Source: CAWULT01 sp963923455 (GTDB lineage Bacteria > Acidobacteriota > Vicinamibacteria > Vicinamibacterales > UBA2999). Taken from it: a stretch of 17,520 bases of DNA. The notes below the pieces were generated by a model that did no database searches, was not told the origin of the DNA, and worked only from the letters and a program-made list of their open reading frames with translations. The stretch's first letter is position 1, and each line of letters starts with the position of its first letter. The DNA lies in contig CAWULT010000098.1 of NCBI GenBank assembly GCA_963923455.1, positions 1 through 17,520 of the forward strand. Reading direction: 5' to 3'. This document shows, one piece after another, positions 8,053 to 14,958 of the stretch. A program made the translations under genes and the position numbers.

Positions 8053-9102
8053 ATGAAGCCGACGCTGCTCGCCGCGCTGACCTGTCTGACCCTCGCCGCG
8101 GCGGCCCGCGCGGGTGCGCAGGCGACACCGTCGCCCGGCTGCGCGCCCTCCAACGGGCTCGGCTTCATCTGCGACCTGCAGAAGCCCGAAGACCTGGTCC
8201 AGGTTCCCGGCACGCGGTGGGTCATCGCCAGCGGAATGGAGACGGGCGCCGGGCTGCACCTGATCGACACGCGGGCGAAGCGGGCGCAACGCTTCTACGG
8301 CGCGGACACGCCCGCGCGGCCGGACCGCCAGCGCTTCCCCAACTGCCCCGGTCCGCTCGACGCGCGACAGGCGGTGCTCCACGGCCTGAGCCTGCGGCCG
8401 GCCGCGGGCGGCCGCCAGACGCTGTACGTCACGAACCACGGCGGGCGCGAGTCGGTCGAAGTGTTCGACGTCGACGTTCGCGGCGGCGCGCCGTCGGCCA
8501 CGTGGGTCGGCTGCGTGCTGATGCCCGACAACCTCGCGGCCAACAGCGTGGCGGCCTTCGGCGACGGTACGCTGGTGGCCACGGTCCTGTACCTGCCCGG
8601 CAAGACGGCGCAGGACATCTTCGCGGGCCGCGACACGGGCACCGTCGTCATGTGGACGCCCGGCACGAGCGCCTTCCGGCGCCTGCCGGGCACGGACCTG
8701 CCGGGCAACAACGGCATCGAGACCGCGGCCGACGACACGCGGTTCTTCGTCGTCGCGATGGGCCTGCGCCGCGTCGTCGCCTTCTCGCGCGGCGACGCTC
8801 CGAAGCCGCTCGGCTTCGCGCAGCTCACCGGCGTGAACCCGGACAACGTGCGGATGGTCGGGGGGCGCCTCATCGCCGCGGGCATGGCGCTTGCCGATCC
8901 CTCGTGCCCCGCCGGCACGCCGTGCCCGCGTGGCTACGTGGCGCAGGCGATCGACCCGAACACGCTGGCCGTGACCGATGTCGCGCGCGGCCCCGCCGCG
9001 CCGCCGTACACGGGAACTGCCACCGCGATCACGGTCGACGGGGAGATCTGGCTCAGCTCGTACAACGGCGATCGCGTCGCGTACGGGCCGCTGCCACGGT
9101 AG
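8053..9102 (+). CDS. Secreted paraoxonase/SMP-30-like six-bladed beta-propeller (putative lactonase/arylesterase)
   Basis: 349 aa with a signal peptide (about 1-22, AGA|Q). By eye it matches the paraoxonase pattern at spaced positions. PEDLVQV (E46, D47) corresponds to the PON1 E53-D54 calcium site, and LHGLSLRP (H110) to catalytic H115. YVTNHGG (H129) corresponds to H134, and ANSV (N164) to N168. NNGI (N220) corresponds to N224, and PDNV (D264, N265) to D269-N270. These are the ligands and catalytic residues of a calcium-dependent lactonase/arylesterase, so activity is plausible. Cys residues near the mature N-terminus (GCAPSN…FIC) may pair, as the PON N-terminal Cys does with a later Cys. 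The exact family (PON-like versus generic SMP-30/gluconolactonase) is inferred from motifs; the substrate is unknown. It probably shares no operon with the genes upstream. Confidence 0.75.
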   Translation: MKPTLLAALTCLTLAAAARAGAQATPSPGCAPSNGLGFICDLQKPEDLVQVPGTRWVIASGMETGAGLHLIDTRAKRAQRFYGADTPARPDRQRFPNCPGPLDARQAVLHGLSLRPAAGGRQTLYVTNHGGRESVEVFDVDVRGGAPSATWVGCVLMPDNLAANSVAAFGDGTLVATVLYLPGKTAQDIFAGRDTGTVVMWTPGTSAFRRLPGTDLPGNNGIETAADDTRFFVVAMGLRRVVAFSRGDAPKPLGFAQLTGVNPDNVRMVGGRLIAAGMALADPSCPAGTPCPRGYVAQAIDPNTLAVTDVARGPAAPPYTGTATAITVDGEIWLSSYNGDRVAYGPLPR

Positions 9103-9120
9103 CGACGCGGCCCGCGTCGC
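9102..9120 (+). terminator. Stem-loop at the stop codon of the propeller gene
   Basis: GCGACGCG-GCC-CGCGTCGC is a perfect 8-bp stem with a 3-nt loop, starting on the last base of the TAG. No T-tract follows, so termination is uncertain. The remaining gap to 9265 shows nothing else I can support. Confidence 0.35.
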
Positions 9121-9265
9121 GCGCGCCGGCTTCTGCGCGACATGCCGGAGCCCCGCTGGTCCAGCCTGCTCGCGGCGGTCGTCCAGTAGTTCGACCGCGC
9201 ACGGATCCGGCCACCGGCCCGGCCGCGGCGTCCAAACGCTCGACGCACCCAGACACGGAGGCCAC

Positions 9266-9652
9266 ATGCGAATCGACGGCGCCGTCCTCGTCGTGGCGCT
9301 GGCAGCCGCGACGCCCACGCTCGACGCGCAGACCGTGCCGGATGGTCCCGCCGATCGGAATCGGCCGCCACCGCAGGGGCCTCGCCTGGTCCCTCCCCCG
9401 CCGAACCGACCCGACCTGCCGAGGCCGCCGTTCGGCGAGCGGCGCTTCGGTGACGAGGCCGCGACACGCCGGCAGGCACCCGCACCCCGGGTCGTCTGCG
9501 GCACGACGATCATCCCGGTCGATCCGGAGGCGGACCGGGGATTCGCCAGGCCGTCTCCCGACGGACGGCGCCGCTTCACGCTGCGCACGGTCCGGCCGGA
9601 GGTGTGCCCCAGCGAGCCCACCGCCCAGGGTCCGCCGGCGCGGCGGCCCTGA
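9266..9652 (+). CDS. Small secreted proline-rich protein, unknown function
   Basis: 128 aa. The start is the ATG with GGAG 5 nt upstream; the frame stays open well upstream, but only from this ATG does a signal peptide appear (1-21, LDA|Q). Residues ~25-75 are low-complexity and rich in Pro and Arg. The C-terminal 55 residues look folded: VVCGTTIIPVDPEADRG with C78, then a short beta-like FTLRTVRPEVC with C114, suggesting one disulfide around a small core. Small exported proteins with a 'CGTxxxPxDPxxD…R…C' layout seem common in this bacterial group, but I know of no assigned function. It converges with the minus-strand operon and shares the hairpin at 9661-9693 as its 3' boundary. Confidence 0.7.
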   Translation: MRIDGAVLVVALAAATPTLDAQTVPDGPADRNRPPPQGPRLVPPPPNRPDLPRPPFGERRFGDEAATRRQAPAPRVVCGTTIIPVDPEADRGFARPSPDGRRRFTLRTVRPEVCPSEPTAQGPPARRP

Positions 9653-9660
9653 AAAGCGAA

Positions 9661-9693
9661 GAGCCCCGGCCGGTGGGGAACCGGCCGGGGCTC
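9661..9693 (-). terminator. Strong intrinsic terminator of the minus-strand operon
   Basis: GAGCCCCGGCCGGT, loop GGGGA, ACCGGCCGGGGCTC: a perfect 14-bp stem. On the minus strand it is followed by TTCGCTTTT (complement of 9652-9660), the expected U-tract, and lies 21 nt past the last gene of the operon (stop at 9715). On the plus strand there is no T-run after it, so it mainly ends minus-strand transcripts, though it may also stop the convergent gene at 9652. Confidence 0.85.
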
Positions 9694-9714
9694 GATGTTC
9701 GCGCGGGAGCGGCG

Positions 9715-10137
9715 CTATTGATCCGAGTTGTTGCCGCCGCTCGACACGGCGTCGAGCGTCTCGCCGGGGCGGCCGCCGGTCGAGGTCATGGTGACCGACC
9801 GCGCGTTCATGCGCTTGCTCCCGTTCTTGGCGAGCGAGCCCTCGACCGTGACCTCCTCGCCGATCTTCAGCGTGTCGCGGCGCCAGCCGCGGCGCTGCAG
9901 CCCGTGCGGCGGGCCCATCTCGGCGCCCCAGTTGCTGACCTCACCGGTCTTTTCGTCCTTCACGTTGATGTAGAACCACACGTGCGGATTGGTCCACTCG
10001 ACCTTGGTCACGATGCCGGTGAGCTTGACCGGCTTGTTGGCGTCGAACTCGGCCGAGAACGAGTGGTGGGCCCGCGTGGCTACCGCGGCCGCCAGGACGG
10101 CCACCGCGAACACGCCGACGAATACGATGCGCTTCAT
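9715..10137 (-). CDS. DUF6152 family exported protein
   Basis: 140 aa. The ATG at 10137 is chosen over one 24 nt upstream because GGAGGAAG lies just before it and the signal peptide starts there. The signal peptide (1-23, TRA|H) leaves a mature protein beginning His-His (H24, H25: HHSFSAEFD). The rest is a single beta-rich domain resembling an OB fold: LTGIVTKVEWTNPHVWFYIN (H52), NWGAEMG, RGWRRDTLKIGEEVTVEG and ARSVTM. This matches DUF6152 over its full length. Its biochemical role is unknown to me. The tail is Gly/Ser/Asn-rich. It is the last gene of a four-gene operon, 45 nt after the fusion protein that carries the same domain, and is followed by a strong terminator. Confidence 0.88.
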   Translation of the reverse strand: MKRIVFVGVFAVAVLAAAVATRAHHSFSAEFDANKPVKLTGIVTKVEWTNPHVWFYINVKDEKTGEVSNWGAEMGPPHGLQRRGWRRDTLKIGEEVTVEGSLAKNGSKRMNARSVTMTSTGGRPGETLDAVSSGGNNSDQ

Positions 10138-10182
10138 CTGCTTCCTCCGTTCATTCACCATTGCACCAGGGGCCGCACGCGC

Positions 10183-11307
10183 TCACGGCCGATTGTCCTG
10201 GCAGAAATACGTCGGGAGTTCTTCGCCCCCCACCCACCGAAGGGTCCAGCCGGACGACCAGGGCCGAGTGTACGCCCCGCGGTCCTCCACCGTCACCTCA
10301 TACTTCAGTGTATCGAAATCCGTCCGGGTGAACCGCTCCACCAGGTGCAACTGGTCGGTGTGGGGCAGCCCCCCGTTCGTGAACCAGAAGTCCTCGTTGA
10401 ACCCTCGGGTGTCCACCACCAGGGTTCCATTGTCCCACCGCCCGACCGAACGGCCGTAGTAGAGCGGGTTGTCGTCGTCCCCACCGACCTGCCCGGTCTG
10501 GCTGCGGCCGTCCATGTAGACGATGCGGTAGTTGTGGTTGCCGCCGCCGAGCAGCACGAAAATGCGCTGGCGTTCACGGTCTTCCACGAACTGGATGCCG
10601 TAGGGCTGCTGGAACTGACGGACGCCGCCCGGCGGCTTGCAGTTCAGGTAGGTCGGGTCGTCCTGCAGGAACCGGCGCTGGCGGTTCTCGTAGAGCGCCA
10701 GGGCCCACGGCTGCATCGGCGCCACCTTGGACGCGTCGGCCACGTTCTTGAGCTGCCCGTACTCGTCCATCGGCGCGTTGACCCCGTTCTCGGCGAGGAC
10801 GGTCGAGGACGGGTACCCCCAGTAGCCGCCGACACCGCCCGGCAGCTGCCCCAGCCGCGGGAGGCCATCCGGCCACTTGGGCGTGGGCCGCGGCTGCAGC
10901 GGCGTCTTGAAGACCGGCGGCACCACGTTCAGCACCTGGCGTCCGGTCTTGCTCAACACGACCGACCGCCCGTAGACCTGCCGCGTGCCGTTGCGGGCCA
11001 CGATGCCCTGCACGGTCACGGCGTCGCCGGTCTGCACCGTGTCCTTGCTCCAGCCGCTGCGCTGCAGGTCGACGGTGCTCTCGAGCTCCACCGCCCAGTT
11101 CACGATCTGGCCCTTCGCGTCCTTCACGTTCACGAACACGTGCACGTGCGGGTTGGTCCAGTCCACCAGCGTCACGACGCCGTTGATCGTCGTCGCCTTG
11201 GTGTCGTCGAACTTCGCCCCGATGGCGTGGTGGGCCGAGCCCGACGCCGACAGCAGCAGCCACGCCGCGCACACCAGGCCGACGATCGTCCTGACGCCAG
11301 CCGTCAC
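10183..11307 (-). CDS. Two-domain exported protein: DUF6152 plus an undescribed secreted C-terminal domain
   Basis: 374 aa from a GTG at 11307, preferred because GAGGAG sits 5 nt upstream. An ATG at 11331, only 2 nt past the stop of the preceding gene, would add 8 residues but has a poor ribosome site. The signal peptide ends GSA|H, so the mature protein starts His-His (H26-H27). Residues ~26-115 are DUF6152 (WTNPHVHVFVNV with H54, NWAVELE, VTVQGIVARNG). A proline-rich linker follows (~125-160), including PDGLPRLG, a degenerate form of the 'DGRPDLSGVW' motif. The C-terminal ~170 residues (C223KPPGGVRQF, YRIVYMDGR, GRWDNGTLVVDT, AYTRPW) match the protein at 14955-15821. Function unknown; exported, probably periplasmic. 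The fused arrangement suggests the two domains act together. Confidence 0.85.
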   Translation of the reverse strand: MTAGVRTIVGLVCAAWLLLSASGSAHHAIGAKFDDTKATTINGVVTLVDWTNPHVHVFVNVKDAKGQIVNWAVELESTVDLQRSGWSKDTVQTGDAVTVQGIVARNGTRQVYGRSVVLSKTGRQVLNVVPPVFKTPLQPRPTPKWPDGLPRLGQLPGGVGGYWGYPSSTVLAENGVNAPMDEYGQLKNVADASKVAPMQPWALALYENRQRRFLQDDPTYLNCKPPGGVRQFQQPYGIQFVEDRERQRIFVLLGGGNHNYRIVYMDGRSQTGQVGGDDDNPLYYGRSVGRWDNGTLVVDTRGFNEDFWFTNGGLPHTDQLHLVERFTRTDFDTLKYEVTVEDRGAYTRPWSSGWTLRWVGGEELPTYFCQDNRP

Positions 11308-11333
11308 CGTTGCTCCTCGTGCGGACCGCATCA

Positions 11334-11735
11334 CTACTGCCTGCCGATCTTGAACGCGCCGGTGCCGCGCTGGCTCTTCCACGTGCCGGTGATCGTCCGG
11401 TTGTGGAAGGCGAGATTCTCGATCTTGCCGTCGATCACGTAGGTGATCGTGGCGCCCGACTTGTCCTTGGCGTCGGCCTCGAGGTGCACGGCCCACCCGT
11501 CGGGGTTGAGCGAGGCGTTCTTGATCGCCATGTTGTCGGTGCCCGGATTGATCGTCCCGGTGATGGCCTTGCCGTCCCAGGTCAGGACCAGCAGCACGTC
11601 GTTCCCGTGCACGGTGTTCCCCGTCCACGTCCCGATCCACGACCCCTTCAGGGGGTGCCCTTCCTGGGCCAGCACCCCGGCGCCGGTGGCCAGCATGCCC
11701 GCCAGCACGGTGATGATGAAAGCTCGCCTCTGCAT
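11334..11735 (-). CDS. Small exported beta-barrel-like protein with a Tat-like signal
   Basis: 133 aa with GAGAGGAG about 5 nt before the ATG. The N-terminus QRRAFIITVLAG resembles a twin-arginine signal (RRxFI), with cleavage predicted after A23 (VLA|Q). The mature ~110 residues form short alternating strands: GSWIGTWTGN at the front, VLLVLTWDGKAITGTINPG, AVHLEADAKD, ITYVIDGKIENL and NRTITGTWKSQRGTGAFKI at the end. This start-and-finish pattern (GxWxGxW … TGTWxxxxGxGxF) is that of small calycin/lipocalin-like or avidin-like barrels, which often bind small hydrophobic ligands; I cannot name the family with certainty. No Cys is present. It lies 24 nt after the upstream gene and its stop nearly abuts the next start, so it is within the operon. 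Confidence 0.8.
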   Translation of the reverse strand: MQRRAFIITVLAGMLATGAGVLAQEGHPLKGSWIGTWTGNTVHGNDVLLVLTWDGKAITGTINPGTDNMAIKNASLNPDGWAVHLEADAKDKSGATITYVIDGKIENLAFHNRTITGTWKSQRGTGAFKIGRQ

Positions 11736-11759
11736 TGCACTCCTCTCGTCGACGACGAC

Positions 11760-12389
11760 CTACGACTTACGAACTTCGAAGCCCTCAACGTGCACGTTGA
11801 GGACGTGATTGATCCGGACCCCGACGATCCCGTCGGTCGCCGGCAGCGCACTCTTCGGCATCGAGTGCACGACGGTGCCGTTGGCGACGAACGACACCGT
11901 TCCGCCGGCCACGCGCACTTCGAGCACGTTGGTGGACTGCCCGTTGGCGCCGGGCTTGCTGACGGCCGCATGCGCGGTGCGGGCCTGGACGTCCTGCGTC
12001 TGGGCACCGGCCCGGTGCCGGATCAGGAACATGCCGTTCTGGGCCACCACGAAGTAGGTGTAGGCCTGAGCCTCGCCGTCGAGGTTCGCGCCGCCGAACA
12101 CCAGCCCGTAGTAGTTGGTGTGATTGCTCGGCTGCATCAGGTTGAAGGTGGCCTTCAACGTGAAATCGCCCGACGCCGTGTTGGCGGGATTCCAGAACGT
12201 GCCCGCGGGGCCTCCGACGACGTGGAACCCCTTGCCCATCGCGGCGAAGGTCAGGTCCGGCGTGTTGTCGGGGTCCTGGGCGTTCTGGCTCCGGTCGACC
12301 CGAACCTTCCAGCCGGCGGGGGCCTGGGCGGCCAGCGGCACCGCGCACAGGGCGGCCACAGCCAGCGCCAGGGTCCAGTCTCGTCGCAT
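11760..12389 (-). CDS. Secreted concanavalin/DUF1080-like beta-sandwich protein
   Basis: 209 aa. The ATG at 12389 has AGGGAG 6 nt upstream and starts a clear signal peptide (1-21, LAA|Q); the longer open frame upstream is not coding. Mature features: GWKVRVDRSQNAQDPDN, then MGKGFHVVGGPAGTFWNPAN, a strand block LKATFNLMQPSNHTNYYGLV, AYTYFVVAQNGMFLIRHRAG, LEVRVAGGTVSFVANGTVVH and GIVGVRINHVLNVHVEGFEV. The order and the last strand pattern resemble the DUF1080 / 3-keto-glycoside hydrolase-like jelly roll and other laminin-G/ConA-like sandwiches, but I see no clear catalytic residues. Carbohydrate binding is a guess. It is the first gene of the four-gene minus-strand operon. Confidence 0.82.
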   Translation of the reverse strand: MRRDWTLALAVAALCAVPLAAQAPAGWKVRVDRSQNAQDPDNTPDLTFAAMGKGFHVVGGPAGTFWNPANTASGDFTLKATFNLMQPSNHTNYYGLVFGGANLDGEAQAYTYFVVAQNGMFLIRHRAGAQTQDVQARTAHAAVSKPGANGQSTNVLEVRVAGGTVSFVANGTVVHSMPKSALPATDGIVGVRINHVLNVHVEGFEVRKS

Positions 12390-12528
12390 TCGGTCTCCCT
12401 TTGGCGGCGGCCGTCGAGGGCCGCCGGCGTATTCTTGACGGGGTAATAGTAATCCCGTCCGCCGGCCCGCGCACGTCCCCGTTTGGGTGCAGGCGGGGCG
12501 CCGGGGGCCCGGCCCGAGGAGCCCGCCG
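12390..12528. promoter_or_regulatory. Divergent promoter region with an AT-rich island
   Basis: The gap between the minus-strand operon and the M50 protease contains the only AT-rich patch nearby (12431-12453), with TTGACG (12435-12440) directly followed by TAATAGTAAT. On the minus strand this reads TACTATTACC and AAGAATACG, any of which could be a -10 for the operon. No well-spaced -35/-10 pair is visible on either strand, so exact promoters are not called. Confidence 0.35.
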
Positions 12529-13659
12529 ATGACCTGGTCCTGGAAGCTGGCCCGTATCGCCGGCATCGACGTCCACGTCCACGTGACGTTCCTGATGCTC
12601 ATCGGCTGGATCGCGATGAGCCACTGGAGCGAGGGGCACGACCTGGCGGCCGTGATCCAGGGGGTGGGCTACATCCTGGCGCTCTTCGGCTGCGTGGTGG
12701 CCCACGAGTTCGGCCACGCGCTGACGGCCCGCCACTACGGCATCCGGACGCGGGACATCACCCTGCTGCCCATCGGCGGCCTGGCCCGCCTCGAGCGCAT
12801 GCCGGACAAGCCCCGCGAGGAATTGTGGGTGGCCCTGGCCGGACCGGCGGTCAACGTCGTCATCGCCTCGGCGATCTACGCCTGGCTCCAGGCCACCGGC
12901 CAGTGGCAGCCCCTGCAGGCGACGACCGTCGCGACGGGCGCCTTCCTGGAGCGGGTGCTGCTGGCCAACGTGACCCTGGTCGTCTTCAACCTGCTGCCGG
13001 CGTTCCCGATGGACGGCGGCCGGGCGCTGCGGGCCATCCTGGCAACCCGCATGGATTACACGAGCGCCACCGAGCGGGCGGCCGCCATCGGCCAGGGCCT
13101 GGCCGTGCTGTTCGGCTTCGTCGGCCTCTTCCTGAACCCGATGCTGCTGTTCATCGCCCTCTTCGTCTGGATCGGCGCCGGCCAGGAGGCCAGCATGGTG
13201 CAGATGAAGTCGGCGCTGGCGGGCATTCCGGTCCGGCGCGCCATGGTGACCGACGTGCTGACCTTGACCCCGCTCAGTTCTCTCGGCAACGCGGCGGACC
13301 TGCTGCTGACCAGCTCGCAGGTGGACTTCCCCGTGGTCGAGGGGCGCCATGCCGTGGGTATGCTGACCCGCGCGGACCTCATCGCCGCGCTGACCCAGCA
13401 TGGCCGCGACGCCGCGGTCGCCCGCGCGATGCGCCACGACGTCCCGAGGGCCGACCCGTCCGAGATGCTCGAGGGGGCGCTCGCACGGCTCCAGGGCCTC
13501 GACGGCCGCTCCGTCGTCGTCGAGGATGACGGCGCGCTCGTCGGGCTGGTCACCATGGACAACGTCGGCGAGTTCCTGATGATCCACGCGGCCGAGGCCT
13601 CCCACCGCCGTGGCGGCGCCCACCGGCCCGGCCCATCGGCGCCTCGGCGCGCCGGCTAG
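12529..13659 (+). CDS. M50 (site-2 protease-type) membrane metalloprotease with two CBS domains
   Basis: 376 aa. The ATG with GAGGAG 7 nt upstream (12516-12521) is chosen over an in-frame GTG at 12487 that lacks these. The N-terminal half has several membrane helices. The zinc motif is H59-E60-F-G-H63 (VVAHEFGHAL), and the third ligand lies in NLLPAFPMDGGRALRA (N154, D162), so the intramembrane protease site is complete. Residues ~234-290 and ~296-355 form a CBS pair, which in this subfamily (M50B with CBS, as in archaeal MJ0392 and mycobacterial Rv2625c types) is thought to sense adenine nucleotides. The substrate is probably a membrane-bound regulator, but none is encoded nearby. The Arg/Pro-rich tail is likely disordered. 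It stands alone between two promoters. Confidence 0.93.
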   Translation: MTWSWKLARIAGIDVHVHVTFLMLIGWIAMSHWSEGHDLAAVIQGVGYILALFGCVVAHEFGHALTARHYGIRTRDITLLPIGGLARLERMPDKPREELWVALAGPAVNVVIASAIYAWLQATGQWQPLQATTVATGAFLERVLLANVTLVVFNLLPAFPMDGGRALRAILATRMDYTSATERAAAIGQGLAVLFGFVGLFLNPMLLFIALFVWIGAGQEASMVQMKSALAGIPVRRAMVTDVLTLTPLSSLGNAADLLLTSSQVDFPVVEGRHAVGMLTRADLIAALTQHGRDAAVARAMRHDVPRADPSEMLEGALARLQGLDGRSVVVEDDGALVGLVTMDNVGEFLMIHAAEASHRRGGAHRPGPSAPRRAG

Positions 13660-13697
13660 GCGCTCGGTGGCCGCCCCAGGCCGGTCGCGGAGCCCTG

Positions 13698-13706
13698 TGC
13701 TACGAT
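13698..13706 (+). promoter_or_regulatory. Extended -10 promoter for the PQQ-dehydrogenase-like operon
   Basis: TGCTACGAT matches the TGnTAnnAT extended -10 pattern, in which a good -35 is not needed; none is seen. It lies 43 nt before the ATG at 13750, which has a GAGG ribosome site. Confidence 0.45.
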
Positions 13707-13749
13707 TCGCGCCGCTCCGGTCCGGCCGTACCTTCACGCGAGGATCGTC

Positions 13750-14958
13750 ATGACGTTCCGTCTTGTGTGCGCTGCGTGCACCGTTGCAGCGCTGTTGCCT
13801 CTGTCGACGCTGCCCGCCCGGGCCCAGCAGGCGCCACCGGCCGCGGCTCAGGTGGTCGACGCCCAGGGTGGCAAGATCCGGGTCGTCACCGTGGCCACCG
13901 GCCTGGTGCACCCGTCGAGCATTTCGTTCCTCGACGAGGGCCGGACACTGCTCGTTTCGGAGCGGGCGGGACGGCTGCGCCTCATTCGCGACGGCGTCCT
14001 CCAGCCGACGCCGGTCTGGGCCGCGACGCCGGTCAAGGGTGAAGGGGGCAACCTGCTGCTGACCGCCACCCTCCACCCGCAGTTCGCGCAGAACCGGCTC
14101 GTCTACCTCGCGTACCCCAAGCAGGGGCCGCGGGGAAATACGCTGGCCATCTCCCGCGGCCGGCTCGACGGTGCCACGCTCGCCGACGTGAAGGAAATCT
14201 TCGTCGCCGACGCCTGGGAAACGAGCGGCAACATGGCGGGCCGTATCGCGTTCGGTCCAGACGGCATGCTGTACGTGACGGTCGGCGACCGCGACCGCCT
14301 GTGCTGTACCGGTACCGAGGACAACAGCCTCCGGATGAAGGCGCAGGATCTCAGCAACCACGTCGGCAAGACGCTGCGGCTGCGTGACGACGGCACGGCG
14401 CCTCCCGACAACCCGTTCGTCGGGCACGCCGGCGCGAAACCGGAGATCTTCACGTACGGCCACCGCAACGGCTACGGGCTGGCATGGCACCCCCAGACGC
14501 GCGAACTGTGGCAGGTCGAGATCGGCCCGATGGGCGGCGACGAGATGAACATCCTGCTGCCCGGCCACAACTACGGCTGGCCGCTCGTGTCGATGGGCCG
14601 CAACTACACCGGCTCGCTCGCCTCGGACGAGCCCTGGTTCCGCAAGGGCATGGACCAGCCGCGGATGTTCTGGGTGCCGTCGATCAGCCCGTCGAGCATC
14701 ACGTTCTATTCTGGCGACAAGTTTCCGCGCTGGAAGGACAGCGTGTTCGTCGGCGCGATGAACGGCCAGTCGCTGCAGCGGATCTCGTTCAACCAGCCGT
14801 CGCAGGCCGAGCGCCGCGAGCCGCTGCTGCGGCAGCTCAACGTCCGCATCCGCGAAGCCCAGCAGAGCCCTGACGGGTACCTGTACGTCGCGACCGAGCT
14901 CAGCTCGGGCGGCAGCGAACCCACCGGGACGATCCTTCGGCTCGAACCGGCGCAGTGA
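13750..14958 (+). CDS. Secreted PQQ-dependent sugar dehydrogenase-like (GSDH) beta-propeller
   Basis: 402 aa with signal peptide 1-25 (ARA|Q). The glucose/sorbosone dehydrogenase fold is clear: PSSISFLDEGRTLLVSERAG at the start, GRIAFGPDGMLYVTVGDRD, GKTLRLRDDGTAPPDNPF, YGHRNGYGLAWHP (R239), EIGPMGGDEMNILLPGHNYG and a final PDGYLYVATE. Members oxidise aldoses with PQQ and calcium in the periplasm. Odd feature: the segment matching soluble glucose dehydrogenase 'DHQSGRLVIGPD' reads GNMAGRIAFGPD here, so the catalytic-base His (H144) is replaced by N161. The PQQ-contacting Arg and the acidic propeller motifs are kept. It may therefore be inactive or use another chemistry. Adjacent Cys residues (LCCTG) follow. 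Its stop overlaps the next gene's start by 4 nt. Confidence 0.88.
   Translation: MTFRLVCAACTVAALLPLSTLPARAQQAPPAAAQVVDAQGGKIRVVTVATGLVHPSSISFLDEGRTLLVSERAGRLRLIRDGVLQPTPVWAATPVKGEGGNLLLTATLHPQFAQNRLVYLAYPKQGPRGNTLAISRGRLDGATLADVKEIFVADAWETSGNMAGRIAFGPDGMLYVTVGDRDRLCCTGTEDNSLRMKAQDLSNHVGKTLRLRDDGTAPPDNPFVGHAGAKPEIFTYGHRNGYGLAWHPQTRELWQVEIGPMGGDEMNILLPGHNYGWPLVSMGRNYTGSLASDEPWFRKGMDQPRMFWVPSISPSSITFYSGDKFPRWKDSVFVGAMNGQSLQRISFNQPSQAERREPLLRQLNVRIREAQQSPDGYLYVATELSSGGSEPTGTILRLEPAQ

Noticed and set aside
9604..11442. A 612-codon plus-strand open frame opposite the DUF6152 genes
   Set aside because: The minus-strand frames have signal peptides, ribosome sites and family motifs; the plus frame has none and is rich in RRP/HVH strings.
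12487..12528. Upstream GTG start for the M50 protease
   Set aside because: The extra residues are Gly/Pro/Arg-rich, and the GAGGAG ribosome site is placed for the ATG at 12529.
12390..12602. N-terminal extension of the DUF1080-like protein to 12602
   Set aside because: The signal peptide and ribosome site mark 12389 as the start, and the extension overlaps the protease gene.
11785..14568. A 927-codon open frame on the minus strand across the M50 protease and dehydrogenase genes
   Set aside because: It is the antisense of well-recognised genes, with His/Arg/Asp-rich repetitive composition typical of shadow frames in GC-rich DNA.
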